NCBI GenBank assembly: GCA_902565325.1
Contig: CACFEM010000013.1
Coordinates: forward strand, 1-21,928
DNA length: 21,928 nt
DNA from: an uncultured Pelagibacteraceae bacterium
Lineage (GTDB): Bacteria; Pseudomonadota; Alphaproteobacteria; Pelagibacterales; Pelagibacteraceae
Reading direction: 5' to 3'
The notes beneath the pieces were generated by a model. It was not told where the DNA came from and ran no database searches. It saw nothing but the letters and a program-made list of their open reading frames with translations. The stretch's first letter is position 1. Each line of letters opens with the position of its first letter. Shown piece after piece: positions 14,675-21,928 of this stretch. A program made the translations under genes and the position numbers.

Positions 14675-15562
14675 CTATTTCCAGTCGCCAATTTTACTGA
14701 ATAAGAAATTTCTGAAAGCTTGAACTCTAGCTGTGTTTTTCAAGGATTGTGGGTATACAAAGTGTGCTTCTGTTATTGGTCCTTCTACTTTTGGAAGTAC
14801 TTTAATTATATTACTAGTATTTGAAACTAAATATTCTGGCAATGCTGCCAACCCTACTCCAGATTCAACACCATATAATAAACCACTTACACTATTAACC
14901 TTCATAATAGATTTTCTTTTTTTCCCATCGTGCATTCCTATTTTAAGTGCCCAATCAGGATTATAAACTGGCGAAGGAGCACCTTTTCCAAATGAAATAA
15001 ATTTATGTTTGTTTAAATCATTAACTGTTTTTGGCATCCCATTTTTTTCTAAGTATTTGTTTGATCCATAAATATAATACTTAATATCAACTAATTTTTT
15101 CTGAATATAGTTAAGCTGTTTTGGTCTTCTCATAAAAATCCCAATATCAGCTTGACGAGTACTCAAATCTAATTCTTTATCATCAAAAACTAGTTCAATC
15201 TCAATTTCTGGATTAAGTGTCATAAATTCTTGAATTCTTGGTGTTAACCAATGTGTTCCGAAACTTCTTACAGTTGTGATTGTTAATTTTCCAGTTGGTT
15301 TACTCTTTTGATCACCTAATGATGTTTCAACTTCTTTAAGTTTGCTAATCACCTCATGAGCAGTTTTAAAAACATATTCTCCATTTTGTGTGAGGGTTAA
15401 GCCTCTTGCATGTCTTTCAAACAACTGCACTTTTAAATCTTGCTCTAATGATTGTATTTGTCTGCTAATTGCTGATTGGCTAAGATTTAAATTAACAGTA
15501 GCATTCGTAAAACTACCTGCTTCTGCTACAGCATGAAAAATTTTTAATTTATCCCAATCCAT
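14675..15562 (-). CDS. LysR-family transcriptional regulator
   Basis: LysR-type regulator of 295 aa. The N-terminal winged helix-turn-helix is clear (residues 1-60: DWDKLKIFHAVAEAGSFTNA, then LSQSAISRQIQSLEQDL and LFERHARGLTLTQNGE). The effector-binding domain follows (about 90-290). Its ATG overlaps the stop of the upstream AcuI-like reductase gene by one base (TAATG), so it is cotranscribed with that gene rather than divergent from its target as is more usual. The effector is unknown. Possible targets are its own operon or the fbp region 124 bases downstream. Confidence 0.9.
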   Translation of the reverse strand: MDWDKLKIFHAVAEAGSFTNATVNLNLSQSAISRQIQSLEQDLKVQLFERHARGLTLTQNGEYVFKTAHEVISKLKEVETSLGDQKSKPTGKLTITTVRSFGTHWLTPRIQEFMTLNPEIEIELVFDDKELDLSTRQADIGIFMRRPKQLNYIQKKLVDIKYYIYGSNKYLEKNGMPKTVNDLNKHKFISFGKGAPSPVYNPDWALKIGMHDGKKRKSIMKVNSVSGLLYGVESGVGLAALPEYLVSNTSNIIKVLPKVEGPITEAHFVYPQSLKNTARVQAFRNFLFSKIGDWK

Positions 15563-16563
15563 TATTTATTTAAATCAACTAACACTCTTCCAGCAATTTC
15601 ACCTTTTAAAATTTTTGGATAAGTTTCAACTAATTCCTCCAAACTAACAGTCAAAACTGATTTTTCAATTAAATCAAAATCAATTAATTTTGATGCCTCG
15701 CCCCAAATAAATTCTCTTCTTTTGATACTGCAATTAGCAGAGTCCATTCCCCATACTTTAATACCTCTTAACATAAAAGGAAGTAAATTTGTATTAAGCT
15801 CATTACTGTTTGCATTTCCACAAACTGCTATAATTCCATTTGATTTTGTTTGCGCTATTGCGTTTGCTAAAATTTTTCCACCTACAGTATCAACTACTCC
15901 ATCCCATAAACCCTTATCTATTGGTCTTGGATCTTTATCAAATTCAGCCCTATTTATAATGTTTTTAGCACCTAATGATTTTAAATAATCTGACTTAGAA
16001 TCTTTTCCAGTTACTGCAGTAACGTTGTAACCTAATTTAGTTAATGCCATAATTGCTATACTACCAACTCCACCTGTTGCACCTGTAACTAAAACATCAT
16101 TAACTTTTTCACCTAATAAAATACTTTCCCTTGCTTGAATTGCAAAAGCGCTCATTAAGGAGGTAAAACCTGCAGTACCTAAAATCATGGCTTGTTTAGT
16201 TGTTAAGCTATCTGGTTTTTTTACTAAAAATTCTGCATTTACTTTTGCAATTTGTGAATATCCGCCAAAGAATATTTCTCCAACTCTAAATCCGGTTAAA
16301 ATTACCTCATCTCCTTCTTTAAATTTTGAATTTTCACTTTCAATTACTTTTCCTGAAAAATCTATTCCTGGAATATGTGGAAATTCTTTTACTAATCGTC
16401 CACCGTTTTTTAAAATCATTCCATCTTTAAAATTAAGGTCAGAATAATCTACTTTTACAGTTACATCTCCATGCTTTAGAAAACTTTTATCAATAGATTT
16501 AACTTCACGTAAGAAGTTTTCACCCTCTTGATTAAGAATTAGTGCTTTAAATTGGTCAGACAC
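15562..16563 (-). CDS. acuI: AcuI/YhdH-type acryloyl-CoA reductase-like enzyme
   Basis: Medium-chain dehydrogenase/reductase of 333 aa closest to the YhdH/AcuI group, which reduces acryloyl-CoA to propionyl-CoA with NADPH. Seen: VDYSDLNFKDGMI (residues 38-50), PHIPGIDFSG (62-71), the nucleotide-binding TGATGGVGS (160-168), and WGMDSANCSIKRRE in the C-terminal half. It lacks the zinc-binding cysteine cluster of alcohol dehydrogenases, as expected for quinone-oxidoreductase-like members. In DMSP-using marine bacteria AcuI removes toxic acryloyl-CoA; no other DMSP gene is in the window, so that role is inferred. It lies one base from folE and overlaps the LysR gene by one base. Confidence 0.85.
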   Translation of the reverse strand: MSDQFKALILNQEGENFLREVKSIDKSFLKHGDVTVKVDYSDLNFKDGMILKNGGRLVKEFPHIPGIDFSGKVIESENSKFKEGDEVILTGFRVGEIFFGGYSQIAKVNAEFLVKKPDSLTTKQAMILGTAGFTSLMSAFAIQARESILLGEKVNDVLVTGATGGVGSIAIMALTKLGYNVTAVTGKDSKSDYLKSLGAKNIINRAEFDKDPRPIDKGLWDGVVDTVGGKILANAIAQTKSNGIIAVCGNANSNELNTNLLPFMLRGIKVWGMDSANCSIKRREFIWGEASKLIDFDLIEKSVLTVSLEELVETYPKILKGEIAGRVLVDLNK

Positions 16564-16564
16564 A

Positions 16565-17185
16565 CTAGTCTTTTAACTCAGTGCTGATAAATCGTAAATA
16601 TCTATTTTGATAACTCAGATCTTCTTTAAATTGACCTAAGTAAAAATTAGTTACAGTTGTTGCTTGTTCTTTTTTAATACCCCTCATAGTCATACACTGA
16701 TGGGTTGAATCTATTGTAACAGCTACACCTTTTGCATCTAATGCTTCCATAAGAGAATTTGCAATCTGAACAGTTAATCTTTCTTGTGTTTGTAATCTTT
16801 TTGAAAATATTTCAACTACTCTTGCAATTTTACTTAATCCCACAACTCTCTCATTTGGTATATAGGCAACATGTGCTTTCCCAATAATTGGAGCCATATG
16901 ATGTTCGCAGTGACTTTGCACCGAAATATTTTTTTGAACCACCATATCACTATAACCTTCTACATCACCAAAAGTTTTATCTAACACTTTATTTGCGTCC
17001 TCGTTATAGCCTTGAAAATATTCTTTAAATGCTTTTACAACTCTTTTAGGGGTTTCCAGCAATCCTTCTCTTTTGGGATCTTCTCCCATCCAGGACAAAA
17101 TTGTTCTAATAGCCTCTTCTGCCTCTTTATCTGAAACCTTTTTGGTTTCTAAATTATTGTTGTCTGTGTCTTTTACTAATTTCAT
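16565..17185 (-). CDS. folE: GTP cyclohydrolase I
   Basis: FolE, 206 aa, converts GTP to dihydroneopterin triphosphate, the first step of tetrahydrofolate synthesis; it is a cytosolic zinc enzyme. Zinc ligands Cys93 and His96 lie in SHCEHHMAPI, with Cys164 in THQCMTMRG. The LSKIARVVEIFSKRLQTQERLT block (117-138) is diagnostic. It is divergent from hisI with a 77-base gap. In a minus-strand operon it is followed, after one base, by the AcuI-like reductase and the LysR gene. Folate supply is relevant to the nearby methylated-glycine oxidation genes, but no direct link is shown. Confidence 0.95.
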   Translation of the reverse strand: MKLVKDTDNNNLETKKVSDKEAEEAIRTILSWMGEDPKREGLLETPKRVVKAFKEYFQGYNEDANKVLDKTFGDVEGYSDMVVQKNISVQSHCEHHMAPIIGKAHVAYIPNERVVGLSKIARVVEIFSKRLQTQERLTVQIANSLMEALDAKGVAVTIDSTHQCMTMRGIKKEQATTVTNFYLGQFKEDLSYQNRYLRFISTELKD

Positions 17186-17262
17186 AGCGCCTTTTTATAC
17201 AGTAAATACCTCAATTTAAAAATATTTAATATATTTAGATATGTGCTAAATAATCACCCCGT

Positions 17263-17730
17263 ATGTTCAAAAAAAGAGAAAATATCTATGATATTGAAGA
17301 AGGAAACCTTCTATCACCCAAATTTGATAATGATGGGTTAATCCCAGTTATTACTATGTGTTCAAAAACAAAGGATATTTTAATGCATGGATATATGAAT
17401 GTAGAAGCTCTTAAAAAGACAATTGAAACAAAAGAAGCACACTATTTTAGCAGATCAAGAAAAGCTATTTGGCATAAAGGTAAAACAAGTGGTTTTACTC
17501 AAAAAGTAACAGAAATTAGAATTGATGATGATCAAGACTCAATATGGTTAACAGTTGATATAGGTGATGGGGCTAGCTGTCATGTAGGATATAGATCATG
17601 TTTTTATAGATCAATTCCAATGGGACCAATAGAAAATGGAAGAAAAGTTGAAATGAAATTTCTTGAAAAAGAAAAAAAATTTGATCCAGAAGAAGTTTAT
17701 AAAGGACAACCAAACCCAACAAAAATTTAA
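17263..17730 (+). CDS. hisI: Phosphoribosyl-AMP cyclohydrolase
   Basis: HisI, 155 aa, opens the adenine ring of phosphoribosyl-AMP in the third step of histidine biosynthesis. Seen: MHGYMNVEAL (41-50), HYFSRSRKAIWHKG (60-73), a DDDQD metal cluster (Asp88, Asp90, Asp92), GASCHVGYRSC with Cys106 and Cys113, and the family length without a fused HisE domain. It is isolated from other his genes in this window. The next gene starts on the base after its stop codon, so the two are translationally coupled. The start is the only ATG near the conserved N-terminus. Confidence 0.94.
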   Translation: MFKKRENIYDIEEGNLLSPKFDNDGLIPVITMCSKTKDILMHGYMNVEALKKTIETKEAHYFSRSRKAIWHKGKTSGFTQKVTEIRIDDDQDSIWLTVDIGDGASCHVGYRSCFYRSIPMGPIENGRKVEMKFLEKEKKFDPEEVYKGQPNPTKI

Positions 17731-18105
17731 ATGAGTGAAAAACAAAAAAATGTCTTAGGTGAAGACTTAGAGGAATGTTCAAATGATCCTTTAACAGGAT
17801 GGTTTCGTGATGGTTGTTGTAATACTGACGAGAATGATCATGGACTTCATACAGTCTGTGCTAAAGTTACTACCGAATGCTTAGAGTGGATGAAAGAGGC
17901 AGGTAATGATTTGATTACTCCACATCCTGAATTTGGGTTTCCAGGTTTAAAAGATGGAGATGGATGGTGTTTGTGTGCTAGTTGGTATGCAAGAGCAGTT
18001 GAAGCCGGTAAAGGATGTCCAATATTTTTGAAAAGAACCCACGAAAATACTCTTAAATATGTACCTATTGAAACTTTAAAAAAGTTTGCAATAGACTTGT
18101 CCTAA
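17731..18105 (+). CDS. DUF2237-family protein
   Basis: A 124-aa soluble protein of the DUF2237 family. It shows the family blocks NVLGEDLEEC, PLTGWFRDGCCNT, HTVCAKVTTECLEWMKEAGNDL, FPGLKDGDGWCLCASWY and HENTLKYVP. It carries eight or more cysteines and several histidines, suggestive of metal or redox chemistry, but the function is unknown. Its ATG follows the hisI stop with no gap. The 3' end is one base from the convergent ETF-QO stop, so the two transcripts must overlap at their ends. Confidence 0.85.
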   Translation: MSEKQKNVLGEDLEECSNDPLTGWFRDGCCNTDENDHGLHTVCAKVTTECLEWMKEAGNDLITPHPEFGFPGLKDGDGWCLCASWYARAVEAGKGCPIFLKRTHENTLKYVPIETLKKFAIDLS

Positions 18106-18106
18106 T

Positions 18107-19726
18107 TTACATATTTCCGTATCTTGGACCGCCGCTACCCTCTGGAGTAACCCAAGTAATATTTTGGGAAGGTTCTTTAATATCACAAGTTTTACAATGA
18201 ATACAATTTTGAGAATTGATCACAAATTTATTTACATCATTTTCTTTTTGAACTTCATACACACCTGCAGGACAATATCTTTGAGCAGGTTCATCAAATT
18301 TTTCTAAAGTATAATTTATTGGTAAATCAGGATCTTTAAGTTTCAGATGAACTGGTTGATTGTCTGCATGATTGGTTCCTGTTAGATAAACTGAACTTGT
18401 TTTATCAAAAGTTATCACATTATCATATTTTGGATAATCTATTTTTGGCATTTGATTTGCGGGTTTTAATGTTTCATGATCAGCATGTTTATGTTTAAGA
18501 GTAAAAGGAAGTTTTCCTCTAAATAAAATTTGATCGATACCTGTGAAAATTATTCCTAAAATTAATCCCCAGCTAAAACTAGGTTTCACATTCCTAGCTT
18601 CATAAAGCTCTTTATGTAACCAGCTATTTTTAAATTTATCCTCATAGATAGATAAATCTTTGTTTTCTTTTAAGTGTTCATTAATAGTTTCGGCTGCAAT
18701 AATCCCACTTTTCATCGCTGTATGAGAACCTTTAATTTTTGGCATATTTAAAGTTCCAGCATCACAACCAACTAACAAAGCTCCGGGCATAAACATTTTT
18801 GGCAAACTTTGAAATCCACCTTCAATTAAAGCTCTTGCACCGTAAGAAATTCTTTTTCCACCTTCTATAATTTTTTTTATTGCTGGATGTGTTTTAAACC
18901 TCTGAAATTCATCATAAGGTGATAAATGTGGATTTTGATAATCTAAACCAATTACATAGCCCAGAAAAACTTGTTTATTTTCGGCATGATACATAAAACT
19001 ACCACCATATGTATTGTTATCTAATGGCCAACCAGCTGTATGCATAACTAAGCCTTCTTCGTGATTTTTATCCTCTATTTCCCATATTTCTTTAAAACCA
19101 ATTCCATATTGTTGAGGATCTTTACCTTTATTTAATTCAAATTTTTCAATCAATTGTTTTCCTAAATGACCTCTACACCCTTCGGCAAAAACAGTTACTT
19201 TACCTAAAAGCTCAATACCTGGTTCAAAACTATCTTTTTTATTACCATCTTTATCTATACCCATATCTTGAGTTGCAACACCTTTAACAGATCCATCTTC
19301 GTTATATAAAATTTCACTTGCTGGAAATCCTGGAAAAATCTCTACACCTAGATTCTCAGCTTGTTCTGCAAGCCATCTACACAGATTTGCTAAACTGATA
19401 ATATAATTTTTATGATTTTGTTGCACCGCAGGTAGTAACCAAGTTGGCCAACTTAAAGATTTGGTTTTTCCTAAAAATAAAAATTTTTCTTTATTTACTT
19501 TTGTTTTGATTGGAGAATTTAATTCTCTCCAATTTGGTAGTAATTCATCTAGAGCACGCGTTTCAAATACATTTCCACTTAAAATATGAGCTCCAATCTC
19601 TGATGCTTTTTCTAATAAACAAACATTTAGATTTGGATCTAATTGTTTTAACTTTATTGCAGTTGATAATCCTGATGGTCCTCCACCAATGATTACAACA
19701 TCATATTCCATTGATTCTCTAGACAT
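18107..19726 (-). CDS. Electron-transfer flavoprotein-ubiquinone oxidoreductase
   Basis: ETF-QO, 539 aa, passes electrons from reduced ETF to ubiquinone through FAD and a [4Fe-4S] cluster at the inner membrane. Seen: the FAD-binding IIGGGPSGL (12-20), TVFAEGCRGHLGKQL, AGTLNMPKIKGSHTAMKSG, an amphipathic membrane-contact segment (SWGLILGIIFTGIDQILFRG), and C-terminal cluster ligands Cys485, Cys508, Cys511 and Cys514 (NCIHCKTCD). The ATG at 19726 is used; an in-frame ATG at residue 6 (MEYDVV) is an equally good start. It lies 23 bases after etfA in one operon, downstream of a dimethylglycine/sarcosine dehydrogenase-like gene. Confidence 0.95.
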   Translation of the reverse strand: MSRESMEYDVVIIGGGPSGLSTAIKLKQLDPNLNVCLLEKASEIGAHILSGNVFETRALDELLPNWRELNSPIKTKVNKEKFLFLGKTKSLSWPTWLLPAVQQNHKNYIISLANLCRWLAEQAENLGVEIFPGFPASEILYNEDGSVKGVATQDMGIDKDGNKKDSFEPGIELLGKVTVFAEGCRGHLGKQLIEKFELNKGKDPQQYGIGFKEIWEIEDKNHEEGLVMHTAGWPLDNNTYGGSFMYHAENKQVFLGYVIGLDYQNPHLSPYDEFQRFKTHPAIKKIIEGGKRISYGARALIEGGFQSLPKMFMPGALLVGCDAGTLNMPKIKGSHTAMKSGIIAAETINEHLKENKDLSIYEDKFKNSWLHKELYEARNVKPSFSWGLILGIIFTGIDQILFRGKLPFTLKHKHADHETLKPANQMPKIDYPKYDNVITFDKTSSVYLTGTNHADNQPVHLKLKDPDLPINYTLEKFDEPAQRYCPAGVYEVQKENDVNKFVINSQNCIHCKTCDIKEPSQNITWVTPEGSGGPRYGNM

Positions 19727-19749
19727 ACTCTAGTTTTTAACTGTAAGGA

Positions 19750-20703
19750 TTATTTTTGTATAGTGTTTAATTTGTTCAGCTCTTCCATGAACTGAGGCAG
19801 TGCCTCAAATAAATCAGCTTCAAGTCCATAATCTGCAACACTAAATATTGGAGCTTCACCATCTTTATTAATTGCAACTATAACTTTACTTTCCTTCATT
19901 CCTGCTAAATGTTGAATAGCACCTGAAATTCCAACAGCGATATATAGATCTGGTACTACCACTTTTCCTGTTTGACCTACTTGATGATCATTACTTATGT
20001 ATCCAGCATCTACTGCTGCTCTGGATGCTCCAATTGCTGCCCCTAGTTTGTCAGCAATTTCTGTAATTAATTTAAAATTGTCCCCACTTTGCATTCCTCT
20101 GCCACCTGATACAACAATTCTTGCTGTTCCAAGTTCAGGTCGATCAGATTTAATTTCCTCTCTTTTGATAAATTTTGTATTTGAAAACTCTTCACTAGCA
20201 TCCACTTTTTCAATTGGGGCTGATCCACCTGTACTCTCACATGGATCAAAAGAAGTGGGTCTGATTGTAACGCACTTTTTAGCATCATTACTCTTAATTG
20301 TTGCAAAAGCGTTACCGGCATAAATTGGTCTTAAAAAAGTATCTGGTGATATTACTTTAATGATGTCACTTACTTGCGATGTGTCAAGATGAGCTGCAAT
20401 TCGTGGCATCAAATTTTTTCCAAATGTATTAGCTGAACAAACAATGTGAGAATAATTTTCTGCTAGTTTAACAATCACTGGAGCAAAATTTTCTGCTGTG
20501 AAGTTTTCATAGTGAGCTCCCTCTACAATTAATACTTTTTTTACTAATGGAAGTTCAGATAATTGTTTTGCAGCATCTGCAGAATTTTGACCAATAATTA
20601 CAGCATGAACATCTGAATCGATTTGAGATGCTGCTGTAGCTGCATTAAGAGTAAATGGTCTTAATTCTTTATTATTGTGTTCTGCTATAAGTAAAACTGC
20701 CAT
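19750..20703 (-). CDS. etfA: Electron-transfer flavoprotein alpha subunit
   Basis: EtfA, 317 aa, binds FAD and pairs with EtfB to shuttle electrons from flavin dehydrogenases to ETF-QO. The FAD domain (about 195-310) shows SGGRGM (199-204), [10 protein letters not shown] (226-235), QVGQTGK (241-247), GISGAIQH (258-265) and [15 protein letters not shown]. Its ATG overlaps the etfB stop by one base, so translation is coupled and subunit stoichiometry can be maintained. Full length for the family. Confidence 0.96.
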   Translation of the reverse strand: MAVLLIAEHNNKELRPFTLNAATAASQIDSDVHAVIIGQNSADAAKQLSELPLVKKVLIVEGAHYENFTAENFAPVIVKLAENYSHIVCSANTFGKNLMPRIAAHLDTSQVSDIIKVISPDTFLRPIYAGNAFATIKSNDAKKCVTIRPTSFDPCESTGGSAPIEKVDASEEFSNTKFIKREEIKSDRPELGTARIVVSGGRGMQSGDNFKLITEIADKLGAAIGASRAAVDAGYISNDHQVGQTGKVVVPDLYIAVGISGAIQHLAGMKESKVIVAINKDGEAPIFSVADYGLEADLFEALPQFMEELNKLNTIQK

Positions 20704-21452
20704 TAAATTACCTTCGCCTCATTTTTTAACTTTTGAACTAATTCAGCAACATTTGCTACTTTTATACCTGCTTTTCTTTTTGGAGGTTCCTCTACTTTTA
20801 ATTGTTCTAATCTTGGTGATACATCCACACCTAAATCAGAAGCAGCAACTTCCTCTATAGGTTTTTTCTTAGCCTTCATTATATTTGGTAGTGATGCATA
20901 TCTTGGTTCATTCAGTCTAAGATCACAAGTTACAATAGCTGGAACATTTATTTCAATTGTTTCAAGACCTTCATCTATTTCTCTAGTTACTTCTAATTTA
21001 TTATCTTTAACATCAATCTTAGAGGCAAATGTTGCTTGTGGCCAATTTAATAAAGCACTCAACATTTGGCCTGTTTGATTACAATCGTCATCGATTGCTT
21101 GTTTACCCATAAATACTAAATCTGGTTTTTCTTTATCTACTATTTTTTGTAAAATTTTTGAAACAGCGAGTGGCTCTAGAATTCCATCAACTTTTACATG
21201 AATACCTCTATCTGCACCAACTGCTAAAGCTTTCCTAACTGTTTCTTGAGCTTTTTCTTCTCCAACAGTTACTGCAACTACTTCTGTAGCTTTACCAGCC
21301 TCTTTAATTTTTACAGCCTCTTCAATTGCATTATCATCAGGAGGATTGGTTGACATTTTAACATTGTCAGTAACTACACCCGTTCCGTCTTCTTTAACTC
21401 TGATTTGAACGTTGTAATCAATAACCCTTTTTACAGCTACTAAAATTTTCAT
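20703..21452 (-). CDS. etfB: Electron-transfer flavoprotein beta subunit
   Basis: EtfB, 249 aa, the AMP-binding partner of EtfA. Seen: [19 protein letters not shown] at the start, [16 protein letters not shown] (36-51), the segment [20 protein letters not shown], and the ETF-beta family region [31 protein letters not shown] split across two adjacent blocks. Its ATG overlaps the stop of the dimethylglycine-dehydrogenase-like gene by one base (TAATG), making that enzyme its likely electron donor. Confidence 0.96.
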   Translation of the reverse strand: MKILVAVKRVIDYNVQIRVKEDGTGVVTDNVKMSTNPPDDNAIEEAVKIKEAGKATEVVAVTVGEEKAQETVRKALAVGADRGIHVKVDGILEPLAVSKILQKIVDKEKPDLVFMGKQAIDDDCNQTGQMLSALLNWPQATFASKIDVKDNKLEVTREIDEGLETIEINVPAIVTCDLRLNEPRYASLPNIMKAKKKPIEEVAASDLGVDVSPRLEQLKVEEPPKRKAGIKVANVAELVQKLKNEAKVI

Positions 21453-21928
21453 TAAGCTCTTAATAAATTATTTTCTGAATCATATGGACTCTCATCTAAA
21501 ACAGTAGCGTCGTACATTTCACCTAATATATCAACTTGTAATTTGTCGCCCACATTTGAACAATCTGGCTTAACCATTGCAAGAGCTATTGATTTATCTA
21601 ATCTAAATCCAAATTCGCCTCCAGTTGCTCTTCCAACAACTTTTCCGTCTTTAAAAATTGGGTTATTTCCAAGCACATCAGCATCTTTAGTGTTATGAAC
21701 TTCTAAAGTAACTAATTTATTATCAAAACCTTTTTCTCTCCATTTATTAAGTGCCTCTAATCCAATAAAGTTTCCTTTATTTGGGTGAACAAATCTATCA
21801 AGACCAGACTCGTATGGTGAGTATTCAATTGATAATTCTGTACCAACTAGTTTATAAGATTTTTCTACTCTTAAGCTATTCATTGCCCTAATTCCAAAAG
21901 GTTTAATTCCTAAATCTTTTCCCGCTTC
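21452..21928 (-). CDS. Dimethylglycine/sarcosine dehydrogenase-like protein, C-terminal fragment
   Basis: The frame is open to the right edge of the window, giving the last 158 residues of a larger protein. It matches the C-terminal aminomethyltransferase (GCV_T) part of flavoproteins of the dimethylglycine/sarcosine dehydrogenase type: [49 protein letters not shown] and a C-terminal barrel with [21 protein letters not shown]. These enzymes oxidatively demethylate dimethylglycine or sarcosine, pass electrons to ETF and the one-carbon unit to tetrahydrofolate. The immediate coupling to etfB-etfA-ETF-QO strengthens this reading over plain GcvT. The FAD domain lies outside the window, so which methylated glycine is used cannot be decided. 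Confidence 0.82.
   Translation of the reverse strand, partial: EAGKDLGIKPFGIRAMNSLRVEKSYKLVGTELSIEYSPYESGLDRFVHPNKGNFIGLEALNKWREKGFDNKLVTLEVHNTKDADVLGNNPIFKDGKVVGRATGGEFGFRLDKSIALAMVKPDCSNVGDKLQVDILGEMYDATVLDESPYDSENNLLRA

Noticed and set aside
15722..16447. Plus-strand open frames inside the AcuI-like gene (and similar antisense frames in etfA, fbpB-prx and the dehydrogenase at 5189-5431)
   Set aside because: They lie opposite well-conserved genes, lack family features and ribosome sites, and are shadows of the real coding strand.

Overview
The window is strongly A+T-rich and very densely packed. Neighbouring genes commonly overlap by 1-8 bases or are separated by fewer than 25. The gene content includes a dimethylglycine/sarcosine-type dehydrogenase operon with ETF and ETF-ubiquinone oxidoreductase, an AcuI-like acryloyl-CoA reductase, an Fbp-type iron transporter, and a sugar-acid dehydratase cluster. 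Compactness and gene content together suggest a streamlined marine alphaproteobacterium of the SAR11/Pelagibacter type. This is an inference; no rRNA or other phylogenetic marker is present. I see no transposase, CRISPR array, prophage gene, tRNA or rRNA, so this reads as chromosomal backbone with some accessory metabolism.

Layout. (1) 1-6008 is a hydroxy-acid/sugar-acid module. On the minus strand are an IlvD/Edd sugar-acid dehydratase and a D-2-hydroxyacid dehydrogenase (cut by the left edge). Divergently on the plus strand are a UxaA-type altronate/galactarate dehydratase, a DMT-family permease and a beta-hydroxyacid dehydrogenase. (2) 6009-6292 is a 284-base gap between convergent genes. 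It is exceptional here and holds a Shine-Dalgarno with a nine-codon mini-ORF and a string of inverted repeats, a candidate structured RNA. (3) 6293-8969 holds an unknown acidic protein, a cytochrome c'-like protein, a cytochrome b561-like protein, a DUF4396 membrane protein and an ETHE1-like persulfide dioxygenase. (4) 8962-14674 is an iron-uptake region on the minus strand: fbpA, a small Cys-rich ORF, a Prx5-type peroxiredoxin, fbpB, fbpC, azlC and azlD. It is headed by two Fur-box-like dyads, and a nested inverted repeat lies just before the peroxiredoxin gene. (5) 14675-17185 (minus) holds a LysR regulator, an AcuI-like reductase and GTP cyclohydrolase I. (6) 17263-18105 (plus) holds hisI and a DUF2237 gene. 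(7) 18107-21928 (minus) is a tightly coupled operon: the C-terminal end of a dimethylglycine/sarcosine dehydrogenase-like protein, then etfB, etfA and ETF-QO.

How the genes could work together. The right-hand operon would pass electrons from N-demethylation of dimethylglycine or sarcosine through ETF and ETF-QO to ubiquinone. The Fbp operon imports ferric iron and carries a peroxide-detoxifying enzyme inside it, consistent with coupling iron entry to redox protection. The left cluster probably imports and dehydrates an unidentified sugar acid and reduces or oxidises the hydroxyacid or semialdehyde products; no KDG kinase or aldolase is visible. The most novel-looking pieces are the non-coding elements at 6121-6286 and 13249-13307, for which I cannot name a known RNA family.
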